DNA from: Alcanivorax sp. DP30
GTDB taxonomy: Bacteria > Pseudomonadota > Gammaproteobacteria > Pseudomonadales > Alcanivoracaceae
Length of the DNA stretch: 64,000 nt
Assembly (NCBI RefSeq): GCF_009882945.1
Contig: NZ_WTUY01000004.1
Span: 673,341 to 737,340 of the forward strand
Reading direction: 5' to 3'
Position 1 is the first letter of the stretch; every line of letters begins with the position of its first letter. Below the pieces are notes generated by a model. The model saw only the letters and a program-made list of their open reading frames with translations, had not been told where the DNA came from and did no database searches. Position numbers and translations under genes: made by a program. Shown here piece by piece: positions 41,973-51,031 of the stretch.

Positions 41973-42998
41973 TCAGGCGGTCGGGCTTTCGGCGTTCTTT
42001 AATTCTCTTCTTACCTGTTCCACCAGTTGCTGTGCAAGTTGTTCCGGGGAACCGCTAAAACTGACGCAGCCGGTTTCGCGGACCGAATCCGGCTGGCTGC
42101 TGCAGGCGCAGGTCTCGCTACTCTGCGCCCACACTGGCCGCCCGGTGGCGGCCAGTTTGGGGGCCGCAATGGCGCCGTCATTGCCCATGCCGGAAAACAG
42201 GATAGCGCCGCCAGCCTGCTGCCCAAAGTCTTCACTGACATGCTGGATGACCTGGTCAATGGAAGGCGCATAGGGGCCTTCCCAGGGTTGGCCGGTGGAC
42301 TGGATGCGCCCGTCATGACGAAAGCTGATGGCATATTCCACCGGCGCAATCGCGAGTTCTCCGTGATGCAGGGTTTCGCCGTCCACGGCAACCTTGCAGG
42401 TGATGTGGTTATCGCGGCTGAGCACCCCGCACAGGGGCTCCAGAAAACTGCCATCAATATGCTGGGCGAGGACGAAGGCCACTGGCAACTTGGCAGGCAG
42501 GCAGTCGAGAAATTCCTTCACCGCCGCCGGGCCACCCAGACTGGCACCCAACACCCATACCCGTTGCGGTCGTTTGGCCGGGGGAATAGCCTGAAACTCC
42601 CGCGGCTCGGGAATGCGCGTCTTGGCTACCCGTTCGGGGATCACATCCAGCCGTTCCTGGATTTGCGGTTTGCCGATGAAATCCACCAGCTTGGTCACCA
42701 GGCGTCGTTCCCAGCGGGGATACTGGGCATCGGTGCGGGACGGAGCCTGACCATCGCAAAACAGAATCGGGGCGCTGGCTTCTTCCAGCAGGGTGTCGAG
42801 AAAATCCTGCCAACGATCTTCACTGGACAGATCCACCACCCATAGATCGAGAGCGTCTGCATCAAACCAGCGTGCTTCCAGATTGTCGGGTTCGGTGTTC
42901 ACCACCACTTGATAACCCTGGCCCTTGACCGCGCTGGAGAGCAGGTGCCCCTGCAATGTGCTGTCGGCAATTACCCCGACGCGGGCCGCGTTGGTCAT
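41973..42998 (-). CDS. chpB: Chemotaxis methylesterase ChpB (CheB type)
   Basis: ChpB demethylates the MCP PilJ. The 341-aa protein has a C-terminal CheB catalytic domain with the triad Ser153 in LGASLGGPAAV, His180 in LAQHIDGSF, and Asp274 in FSGMGNDGAIA. The N-terminal receiver is diverged. It keeps an aspartate at position 12 (IADST), a possible phosphosite at Asp56 (VVDLSS) and Lys110, but lacks the second acidic residue of the usual pair. Its start overlaps the chpA stop by four bases (ATGA), so it is translationally coupled. It works against PilK, the methyltransferase, to set PilJ adaptation. Confidence 0.93.
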   Translation of the reverse strand: MTNAARVGVIADSTLQGHLLSSAVKGQGYQVVVNTEPDNLEARWFDADALDLWVVDLSSEDRWQDFLDTLLEEASAPILFCDGQAPSRTDAQYPRWERRLVTKLVDFIGKPQIQERLDVIPERVAKTRIPEPREFQAIPPAKRPQRVWVLGASLGGPAAVKEFLDCLPAKLPVAFVLAQHIDGSFLEPLCGVLSRDNHITCKVAVDGETLHHGELAIAPVEYAISFRHDGRIQSTGQPWEGPYAPSIDQVIQHVSEDFGQQAGGAILFSGMGNDGAIAAPKLAATGRPVWAQSSETCACSSQPDSVRETGCVSFSGSPEQLAQQLVEQVRRELKNAESPTA

Positions 42999-45900
42999 CC
43001 CTCAGTGGTTTCCTGCAGCTCGCCCAGCAGTTCGCGGATGGTGGACAACAGTTCGTTCTCCTGGAAGGGCTTGCCCATGTAGCAGTTCACGCCAATGTCG
43101 AAGGCGCGGTCGCGGTGCTTCTCGCCGGTACGGGAGGTGATCATGATGATCGGCACATCCTTCAGTCGGCTGTCATGACGCACGTGGGTGGCCACTTCAA
43201 AGCCATCCATGCGAGGCATTTCGATATCCAGCAGCATTACATCGGGACGGAAATCTTCCAGCTTGGCGATGGCATCCATGCCGTCCTTGGCGGTGACCAC
43301 TTCGTAGCCGTTCCGTTCCAGCAGACGCGTGGTGACCTTGCGCACGGTCACCGAGTCATCGGTGACCATCACCACCGGCGTATCACGCTTGCTGCTTTCT
43401 TCCTCAATGGCCTCAGGTCTTACAGGCGCTTCGTCTGCTGCCAGTGGCAGGGTCGGAATCTGTACGTGAGCGGCACGGATCAGGGAGTGGATATCGAGAA
43501 TAATCACCACCGAGCCGTCACCGAGGATGGTGGCGCCACTGATACCGGCCACACTGGCCAGCTGTGGGCCAACAGATTTCACTACCACTTCGCGGGAGCC
43601 CACCAGATCGTCCACCACAATGGCCACGGTATGCTCGGTGCTGCGGATCAGCAGTACTGGCATGGGGGTGCTCTGGTGTTCCAGATTCGGGGCGCGGGTA
43701 CCGTGGACAAAGTTGCCCAGGTATTGCAGTTCGTAGTCCTGCCCCACATAGGTGTAGACCGGCTCGTCTTCCTGGAAATAGTGCTGCAGTTCGAAGGGGC
43801 TGATTCGCACGATACCTTCGATCTGGTTCAGCGGGATGGCATAGCTGTCTTCGCCAGCCTTCACCATCAAGGCGCGGTTCATGGCCAGGGTGAACGGCAG
43901 GCGGATAATAAAGCGGGTGCCCTGCCCTTTATGGGAATCGATGGTGACCGAGCCACCCATCTGCTTGATCTCGCTGGCGACCACATCCATGCCCACACCG
44001 CGACCGGAAATCTGCGTGACGGCGGCGGCGGTAGAGAAGCCGGCGTGGAAGATGAACTGCTGGATTTCCTGCTCGGAGAGCTGGGCATCCTCGGCAATCA
44101 GGCCGCGCTCGATGGCTTTTTTGCGTACCGCGTCAGTGTCGATGCCCTTGCCGTCATCGGACAGGACGATGACCACTTCACCGCCTTCCCGACCCAGTTC
44201 AAGATTGATGCGCCCGGTGCTGTCCTTGCCAGCGGACTGGCGGCCTTCGCGGGTTTCGATACCGTGATCCACGGCGTTACGCAGCATATGCTCCAGCGGC
44301 GCGACCACGCGCTCCATCAGGGAGCGGTCCAGTTCGCCTTCCGGGTTGAGCACATCGAAATCGACCCGCTTGCCCACTTCGCCGGAGATCTGCCGGACGA
44401 TACGGCGCAGGCGTGGCACCAGGCGGCTGAAGGGCACCATGCGCGTGCGCATGAGCTTTTCCTGCAGCTCGGTGTTGATGCGCGACTGCTGCAGCAGCAG
44501 GGTCTCGGTGTCCTTGGTGCGGTCCAGCAGGGTGTTCTTCAAATCCAGCAAGTCAGAGGCGGATTCCGACAGCTGCTTGGTGATCTGGTGCAGCTCGGAG
44601 TACTGATCCATTTCCAGCGGATCGAAGTCCTCGTCGAATTCACCGCGGTCCACGCCCTGCTGGTAGTTGGACATGATCTGCGCTTCGGTTTCAGAATCCA
44701 GGCGGCGCAGCTGTTCGTAGAGACGCTGAATGGTGTTGCCCATTTCCTCTACGTTGAAGGTGAATTCCGTCAGTCCCTGTTCAACCCGGCCACGGTTGAT
44801 GGATGTCTCCCCGGCCAGGTTAACCAGCGCTTCCAGCACGTCTGCACCTACCCGCACCATTTCCTGGGGCTGGGCCTGATTCTGGCGCTGACGGCGGTCA
44901 TCTTTCTTCGGTTGCTGGGTTTCGGGCTGGCTGGCAGCAGGCATCAGCTCGCCGCTGACCGCTTCGGATTCGGCAGCCGGTGCCGGCTGCGTGTTCCGGT
45001 TGGCCCGGGCACCGCGGGCCACGGTTTCCATGCCCTTGGTGATCTGGTCATGCCAGTCGAGCATGGGCTGAAAATCTTCCTGGCTGGGGGCGCCGGTGCG
45101 CTTGTCCAGATCCAGCAGGTAGGTCTCAAAATCGTGGCTGATGTCGCCCAACTGTTTCAGGCCCGCCAGACGTGCACCGCCCTTGAGGGTGTGCAGGGCG
45201 CGCTTGATATCGTCGACGAAATCCCGGCTTTCCGGATTGTCTTTCCATGAGCTCAGGTTGCCGTCGATGATTTCCGACAGTTCTTCGGATTCTTCCAGGA
45301 AGATTTCCAGAATCTCGGGATCCGTATCCGGCTGCCAGTTTTCGTCGGCCGGATCGCTGGTGCCTGCTGGTGCCTTCTGGACAGGGGCTTCCACTTCAGG
45401 GGTAGGCGCGGGGGCCTCGACCGGCGCGGCGGCAGCCATGGCGGGCAGGGTAAAGCCGGCTGGGTCTGCCACGTAACCATGGATGCACTCGATCAGCTGC
45501 TCGCCACCGGGCAGTGGGCGTCCGGCACGCAGGGCATCAACCATTTCGGCGAGGCGATCATGGCAGCGGTGCAGCAGGTCGAACAGGCTCGGCTCCACGG
45601 CCAGTTGACTCTGGGCCAGGCCTTCGTAAAGGGTTTCCAGTTCATGGCCCAGATCACCCAGTTCGGGGACCTCGGCCATGCGTGCACCACCCTTGAGAGT
45701 GTGCAGATCACGCTGCAGGGACTGCAGTTCAATCAGGTTATCCTGCTGGCCAATCCACAGCTCCAGACTGTTGCCGGCGGACTCGAGAATCTCATCGGCC
45801 TCTTCCAGAAAAATCTCGACCAGCTCAGGGTCTCGCTCCGGTTGAGGGGGAGCCTCGGCAGCGGGCGCGTCCTCAACCGCAACGGGCTCGGGGGCCGGTT

Positions 45901-48900
45901 CCTGGACTGATGGCGTCACCGCGGCGGCAGCCACCGGTTCGCCCTTGAGGTAAGCCTGGATAGCGCTGACCAGTTCCGGAGCCGCTTGCGGTGAACGATC
46001 CGCGCGCAGCGCGTCGATCATGTCCGCCAGGCTGTCGTGACAGCGGTGCAGCAGGCCGAACAGGTCGCTATTGGCGTCCAGCTGCCCGGCGTTGTAACCC
46101 TCGTAAAGGTTTTCCAGCTCGTGGGCCAGGTCACCGACCGGGGCCACACCGGCCATGCGCGCGCCGCCTTTCAGGGTGTGCAGGTCCCGCTGCAGGCTGT
46201 CCACGTTACTGTGATCACCCTGTTCCCACTGGTCCAAAGCGTTGCTGGCGGTTTCCAGAATTTCTTCCGCTTCTTCCAGAAACAGGGAGACCAGTTCCGG
46301 ATCGAGATGCGCCTGGTAATCGCCGTTGTCAGTGGCGTCGGGTTGCTCGCCGGTGCTGTCGGATCCCGTTTCGGCATCTTCCTGGGGTAGCGGAATGCCG
46401 CCGTCGGGGCCGTCATTGTCCGGACCGTTTTCGGTCAATTCGCGCAGGGAATCCACCAGCCCGATCTCGGGACGTACAGTCTGGCCAGCGGCGAGACAGT
46501 CCATCATGTTCATGAGCGCGTCCTGGCCCTCGCTGACCAGCGCGAACAGCACATCGCTGTAGGCCAGATGACGACTTTCCACAGCGCTGTAGGTGTTCGC
46601 CAGGGCGTCTGCCAGCTGATGAATCTCGCTGAGACCGGCGGTGGCGGCACTGTTGCCGAGCAGCTGCAGTTCGTCACGCAGGCTGACCAGTTCTTCGGTC
46701 TGCTGCGGGTGCTGAGCCCACTGAGCCAGCAGCTGTTCTGCGTCCACAATCAGGTCCATGCCTTCAGACAGGAACACAGACAGGATGTGCGGATCGGTGT
46801 TGGGGGCCGTGGTGTCACTGTCGCTGAGCGCATCACGCTGTTGTTGCAGCGCCAGCACCAGTGGCTCGGCGCCGGGCAGGTGAGCCTGGTCCAGGCTGCC
46901 CAGATTGTCGTCAATCAACTGGCAGGCCTGACGCACCAGGTCGGCCTGTTCAGTGGTGGCGCGACGGTTGTTGCTGATCAGATCTCGGATCAGTTTTTCC
47001 GCTGGCTCAGCCACTTCTGCCACGGCTTCGATTTCGGCCATGCGCGCGCTGCCTTTGAGCGTATGCAGGGCGCGATGTACTTCGTCATCCACATCGTGTT
47101 CGGACAGGTCGCTGTCGAGGCTTTCCAGCCAGGTGCTCACCAGGCTCAGATTGCGGCGGGCTTCGCTGGCAAAGATCTCGCGCAGCACCGGGTCAGGGCT
47201 GTCGCCGTTATCCGCTTCGCTGGACAGGTCAGGAATATCAGCAAGATCGTCTTCGCCATCAAATTCCACCACATCCATGGCGGCTTCAGCGGCAGCATCA
47301 TCGATGCCGTCCGCAGCCAGGGCGGTAATCTCGAGGGTGTCGTCCTCACCGTTGTCTTCGCCGGTCTGGCTGTCTTCCGGTAATTCGTAGCTGATCTCGT
47401 CGTGCTGTTGGAAGCTTTCGCTGTCTAGGGCTTCCAGGGTGATTTCGTCTTCGGCGTCGTCCCTGTTCGCAGCGGCAGTGCTGCCTGTTTCGCCATTTTC
47501 CGGGAGGTCATCCAGAATCAGGGTGTCGTCGCTCTCAATACTTTCAACGCCCGCATCATTCTGGTCATCATTTTCTTCGCTGACGGGTTGAAGCTCAGCG
47601 GAGAATTCGATGTTCTCGATCTGGCCCGGATTCTCGCTGTCGCCGCCGGGCTCAGCATTCGCATCGACGGGATCAGCGGCTTGGCCGGTCACACTGGGGA
47701 TTGCATCAATCTGGCCGCCGGCGGCAAGGGTGTCGGCGGCATCGGCCAGTGGCTGCGGATCAAACGGATCCGGCTGGCGGGTGCAGAAGGCATCCACAAG
47801 CGGCTGGATGTGATTACGGACGGTCTGTACCAGTTCAATCAGAATCGCGGTGGGGGTGATGGTCTTGTCGATCACCCGGTTCATCATGTTTTCCACCGAC
47901 CAGGCCAGCTCGCCCACGGTGGTAGCACCGACCATGCGTCCGGAGCCTTTCAGGGTGTGGAAGGCGCGGCGGAATTCCACCAGGGATTCCTCATCGCTGG
48001 TATTGGCGGCCCAGCGGGGGAAATACTCATCCAGGGCGTCCAGCACTTCGCCGGCTTCTTCCTGAAAGATGTCGATGATCTCGTCGTCGATCAGATCATC
48101 ATCGTCGTCTTCGGCGGAAGCCGTTTCGACTACCGGCTCTGCCGGGGTCGAATCGGTGATGTCTTCAGCGGTACTGTCTTTGTTGGCGGGCAGTTCGATG
48201 GCCGTAATGTCGATGTCATCGGTTTCTGCCTGGTCGGGGGTGATCTCCTCAGGACGATATTGCGGCTCAAGGCCCGCTGCAGAGGCGTCGTCCGAGCCTG
48301 AGGCGGACTTGCTGTCATGGCTGGCCACGTCGGCATCCAGCTCGATGCGCTCGACCGCAACACCGCTGTCAAAATCGCTTTCCTGATCCAGTGGGTAACC
48401 AAGGGCTTCTACGCTGGAGCGGGCCAGCTGGAGGATGTCATCGCTGGTTTCCGGATCATCGCTAAGACGTTCCAGATAGTATTCCACCGAGGTGATGGCG
48501 TCGGCGAGGGTGTCCATGCTGCGCCAGTCCGGCTTGGGACGATTGGCTTCCAGCAACTGCTCTTCAATGTAGCGTACGCATTGGCGCAGGATCACGGCAG
48601 GACGGTTGAGCTGGATGACTTCCAGGCCGCCGCGCACGGCATTGAGACGCTCTGGCACCGGCATCAGATGCTCGGTGCTCCATTGCGAGGCAATGAATTC
48701 GACGATCCCGTCCTTGGCTTCTTCCAGGCCGGCACGGCATTCGCGCAGTACCGCATCCATGGCCTGGCCCACGTGGCCAGGCATGGAAGATGGTTCGTTA
48801 TTTGCGCCGCCGCCATGGCGTTCGTTGCCTGTGAGCCCTGCCAGGGTGGCTTCCACGTAGAGCAGGGCGCCGGCGATATCCATCAGCACATCACGGTCAG

Positions 48901-50071
48901 CGGGACGTTTGCCGCCAACAATGTCTTCCATCACGCCAAGTTGTTCTTCCACCAGTTTGCGTGGCTGGCCGAGGCCAAGCACAGCGACGGTGTCTGCCAC
49001 CTGTTTCAGAGTGACAGTCTGCGCTTGCAACTGTTTGGCATCGTTTTCGCCATTGTGTACGAAGCTTTCCAGGGCATCCTTGACGGTGGTGATCTCTTCG
49101 GAAAGAGCCAGCACGACGGAGTTCATGGCTTCGGCATCGGGCCCGGTCATGCGTGCCCGTTCGGCGGTGACCAGATCATCGGATGGCAGCGCGTCTTCCA
49201 GTCGGAAACGGGCTTTCACATCCCTGATGCGCGGGCTTTCCACTTCCGCCTTGGCCACATAGTAGAGCAGGTTCTTGAGCAGATCGGTGGGGGCCGGCTC
49301 ATTGAGGCTGGCGGCGCCGCTGGTAGTCAGTTCACGCAGGGCGCGATCGACCTGCCCAAGCATCATCTTCACCGAGGTGCCGAGGACGATGGCGTCTTCG
49401 GCAAGGCCTTCCACCAGTGCGTTACTGATGTTCCATAACGGTGCCCGTGGGGCATCGCCAGTGACCTGTTCCAGTTTGGTGAACACCTTGGCCATATAGC
49501 CCAGGTTCTCACCCATGCGGTCGTTGCGCAGCACGCCCAGCAGGGCGATCTGGAACATCTGGCGAATTTTCTTCGCCAGCCCGGCAAAACGCGGGTCATT
49601 CAGCAAGGCTGCAGGAATCTGGCCGGGGCCGGTGGCGTCGGTGAGATCCGGTTTGAACAGGGACGTTTCGGAAAGCAGGGATTCGCCGCGGGCGGCGCGC
49701 AGGTCATTGAGCAGCGGCAGCAGCACAACCGGCAGGTCGCGACGGTTGCTGGCCACCCGGTCAAGATATGGCGGCAGCTGAAGCAGCGCCCGCATCAGGG
49801 TTTCCTGACCGTCACTCACATTGCCAACACGCCCTTCCAGCAGGGCCTGGGCCAGCTTTTCCATTTCTTCGGCGAGCAGGGCTGCGCCGTAGAATTCGAC
49901 CATCTGCAAGGTGCCGTACACCTGGTGCAGGTGTGCCTGGCAAAAACGCATGCGGGTGGCGTCGTCCGGGTTTTCCACGAACGCTTCCAGTGCCTGCTGC
50001 GCCTGGTTCAGGGTTTCCTGGATTTCCCCGCGAACCCAGTCCAGAGCCAGATAGTCGTGACGGTCACTCAT
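42995..50071 (-). CDS. chpA: Hybrid chemotaxis kinase ChpA
   Basis: ChpA is the multi-phosphorelay kinase of the Pil-Chp system for type IV pili. The 2358-residue protein has five canonical HPt motifs of the HTLKG type, with phospho-histidines at about 705, 1003, 1298, 1457 and 1627, and an N-terminal HPt-like domain (His47/His49). A further copy at Gln1136 reads ELQLLGNSA and lost its histidine. After acidic linkers come the dimerisation and ATPase domains (N-box LRNAVDHGIE near 1927, DDGKGID and GRGVGMDVV), a CheW domain, and a C-terminal receiver with phosphosite Asp2282. The P. aeruginosa protein is slightly larger, with six HPt plus SPt and TPt domains. ATG at 50071 follows GGAGA. The stop overlaps chpB. 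Confidence 0.96.
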   Translation of the reverse strand: MSDRHDYLALDWVRGEIQETLNQAQQALEAFVENPDDATRMRFCQAHLHQVYGTLQMVEFYGAALLAEEMEKLAQALLEGRVGNVSDGQETLMRALLQLPPYLDRVASNRRDLPVVLLPLLNDLRAARGESLLSETSLFKPDLTDATGPGQIPAALLNDPRFAGLAKKIRQMFQIALLGVLRNDRMGENLGYMAKVFTKLEQVTGDAPRAPLWNISNALVEGLAEDAIVLGTSVKMMLGQVDRALRELTTSGAASLNEPAPTDLLKNLLYYVAKAEVESPRIRDVKARFRLEDALPSDDLVTAERARMTGPDAEAMNSVVLALSEEITTVKDALESFVHNGENDAKQLQAQTVTLKQVADTVAVLGLGQPRKLVEEQLGVMEDIVGGKRPADRDVLMDIAGALLYVEATLAGLTGNERHGGGANNEPSSMPGHVGQAMDAVLRECRAGLEEAKDGIVEFIASQWSTEHLMPVPERLNAVRGGLEVIQLNRPAVILRQCVRYIEEQLLEANRPKPDWRSMDTLADAITSVEYYLERLSDDPETSDDILQLARSSVEALGYPLDQESDFDSGVAVERIELDADVASHDSKSASGSDDASAAGLEPQYRPEEITPDQAETDDIDITAIELPANKDSTAEDITDSTPAEPVVETASAEDDDDDLIDDEIIDIFQEEAGEVLDALDEYFPRWAANTSDEESLVEFRRAFHTLKGSGRMVGATTVGELAWSVENMMNRVIDKTITPTAILIELVQTVRNHIQPLVDAFCTRQPDPFDPQPLADAADTLAAGGQIDAIPSVTGQAADPVDANAEPGGDSENPGQIENIEFSAELQPVSEENDDQNDAGVESIESDDTLILDDLPENGETGSTAAANRDDAEDEITLEALDSESFQQHDEISYELPEDSQTGEDNGEDDTLEITALAADGIDDAAAEAAMDVVEFDGEDDLADIPDLSSEADNGDSPDPVLREIFASEARRNLSLVSTWLESLDSDLSEHDVDDEVHRALHTLKGSARMAEIEAVAEVAEPAEKLIRDLISNNRRATTEQADLVRQACQLIDDNLGSLDQAHLPGAEPLVLALQQQRDALSDSDTTAPNTDPHILSVFLSEGMDLIVDAEQLLAQWAQHPQQTEELVSLRDELQLLGNSAATAGLSEIHQLADALANTYSAVESRHLAYSDVLFALVSEGQDALMNMMDCLAAGQTVRPEIGLVDSLRELTENGPDNDGPDGGIPLPQEDAETGSDSTGEQPDATDNGDYQAHLDPELVSLFLEEAEEILETASNALDQWEQGDHSNVDSLQRDLHTLKGGARMAGVAPVGDLAHELENLYEGYNAGQLDANSDLFGLLHRCHDSLADMIDALRADRSPQAAPELVSAIQAYLKGEPVAAAAVTPSVQEPAPEPVAVEDAPAAEAPPQPERDPELVEIFLEEADEILESAGNSLELWIGQQDNLIELQSLQRDLHTLKGGARMAEVPELGDLGHELETLYEGLAQSQLAVEPSLFDLLHRCHDRLAEMVDALRAGRPLPGGEQLIECIHGYVADPAGFTLPAMAAAAPVEAPAPTPEVEAPVQKAPAGTSDPADENWQPDTDPEILEIFLEESEELSEIIDGNLSSWKDNPESRDFVDDIKRALHTLKGGARLAGLKQLGDISHDFETYLLDLDKRTGAPSQEDFQPMLDWHDQITKGMETVARGARANRNTQPAPAAESEAVSGELMPAASQPETQQPKKDDRRQRQNQAQPQEMVRVGADVLEALVNLAGETSINRGRVEQGLTEFTFNVEEMGNTIQRLYEQLRRLDSETEAQIMSNYQQGVDRGEFDEDFDPLEMDQYSELHQITKQLSESASDLLDLKNTLLDRTKDTETLLLQQSRINTELQEKLMRTRMVPFSRLVPRLRRIVRQISGEVGKRVDFDVLNPEGELDRSLMERVVAPLEHMLRNAVDHGIETREGRQSAGKDSTGRINLELGREGGEVVIVLSDDGKGIDTDAVRKKAIERGLIAEDAQLSEQEIQQFIFHAGFSTAAAVTQISGRGVGMDVVASEIKQMGGSVTIDSHKGQGTRFIIRLPFTLAMNRALMVKAGEDSYAIPLNQIEGIVRISPFELQHYFQEDEPVYTYVGQDYELQYLGNFVHGTRAPNLEHQSTPMPVLLIRSTEHTVAIVVDDLVGSREVVVKSVGPQLASVAGISGATILGDGSVVIILDIHSLIRAAHVQIPTLPLAADEAPVRPEAIEEESSKRDTPVVMVTDDSVTVRKVTTRLLERNGYEVVTAKDGMDAIAKLEDFRPDVMLLDIEMPRMDGFEVATHVRHDSRLKDVPIIMITSRTGEKHRDRAFDIGVNCYMGKPFQENELLSTIRELLGELQETTEG

Positions 50072-50089
50072 GACGTCTCCTGTCATACA

Positions 50090-50118
50090 TAAACCTGCCT
50101 TCTTTACAGGCAGATTTC
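50090..50118 (-). promoter_or_regulatory. Hairpin in the pilK-chpA leader
   Basis: CTGCC and GGCAG pair around an eight-base loop, followed by TTT on the minus strand, just upstream of the chpA ribosome site. It may attenuate reading into chpA, but the stem is short. Confidence 0.35.
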
Positions 50119-50121
50119 TTG

Positions 50122-51000
50122 TTATCTACAGCGGCGGAAAGCCAGTGTGTCGGCAAAGTGCACCCGTTCCAGATCAGGGTGTTGCCAGTCAGTCACTTCA
50201 CCGGGGCCCAGTACCAGTAGTCCCCCGGGAGCCAAACGTTCCGCCAGCCGGTTAACAATCTGGCGTTTTCGCCAGCGGCGGAAGTAAATCAACATGTTCT
50301 GGCAAAAGATCAGATCCATGTTGTTCATGGGCGCATTGCCCAGATCGAGCACGTTAAGGCGGGCAAAACAGATGTGCTGCTTGAGCTCTGGCGCGATTAC
50401 AACGGTCTGGCCACTGTCTCCCGGCTTGAAGTACTTTTCCCGCAACAGCGGGTCCACCTGGAGAGCGCGTCGGGCCGCGTATTCACCTTTGCGAGCCTTG
50501 GCCAGAGTGGGCAGGCTGATGTCGGTGGCAGTAATGCCATAGAACATCTTGCGTGCGTTATCACCCAGTTGCTCGTTGATCAGCATGGCGAGGGAATAGG
50601 CCTCCTCGCCGGTGGAGCACCCCACGCTCCACACATCCAGATTGGCGCCATCGGGCTGTTCTGCCACGAAGCGCTGTACGTACTCTTCCACCAGAGCATA
50701 GGAGCCCTGATGGCGGAAAAAACTGGTTTCCTGAACGGTAAGACGGTCCACCAGGATGGACCATTCCATGGCACGGGATTCGGTTGTGCCTGCCATCAGG
50801 TGTTCGTAATAGGCTTCGTAATCCACAAAGCCCAGCTCGCGCATGCGAATGCTCAAGCTGGTTTCGAGAAAGCTCTTGCGCGCATCAGACAGGGTCATGC
50901 CGGTACGATCTTCCAGCAGCGCCTGCCATAGCTGGAACTGCTCTCCATCCATGGCGGGCGTGCTTCTGATTGACCATCGGTCTGTCACGGCAGCACCCAT
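50122..51000 (-). CDS. pilK: Chemotaxis methyltransferase PilK (CheR type)
   Basis: PilK adds methyl groups from S-adenosylmethionine to glutamates of PilJ. The 292-aa protein has an N-terminal helical CheR part with TVQETSFFRHQGS, and the Rossmann SAM motif WSVGCSTGEEAYSLAML near residues 124-140. MDLIFCQNMLIYF is a conserved motif later in the domain. There is no HEAT or TPR tail. It lies between pilJ and chpA in the same order as in P. aeruginosa, with 31 bases to pilJ. Confidence 0.94.
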   Translation of the reverse strand: MGAAVTDRWSIRSTPAMDGEQFQLWQALLEDRTGMTLSDARKSFLETSLSIRMRELGFVDYEAYYEHLMAGTTESRAMEWSILVDRLTVQETSFFRHQGSYALVEEYVQRFVAEQPDGANLDVWSVGCSTGEEAYSLAMLINEQLGDNARKMFYGITATDISLPTLAKARKGEYAARRALQVDPLLREKYFKPGDSGQTVVIAPELKQHICFARLNVLDLGNAPMNNMDLIFCQNMLIYFRRWRKRQIVNRLAERLAPGGLLVLGPGEVTDWQHPDLERVHFADTLAFRRCR

Positions 51001-51031
51001 ATCCCTGTATCCCGGGCCGGCTCAGGCCGGA

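Noticed and set aside
42956-45250. 764-codon open frame on the plus strand
   Set aside because: It lies wholly antisense to chpA and chpB. Its translation is rich in His, Gln and Gly without domains, as expected for the shadow of a high-GC gene.
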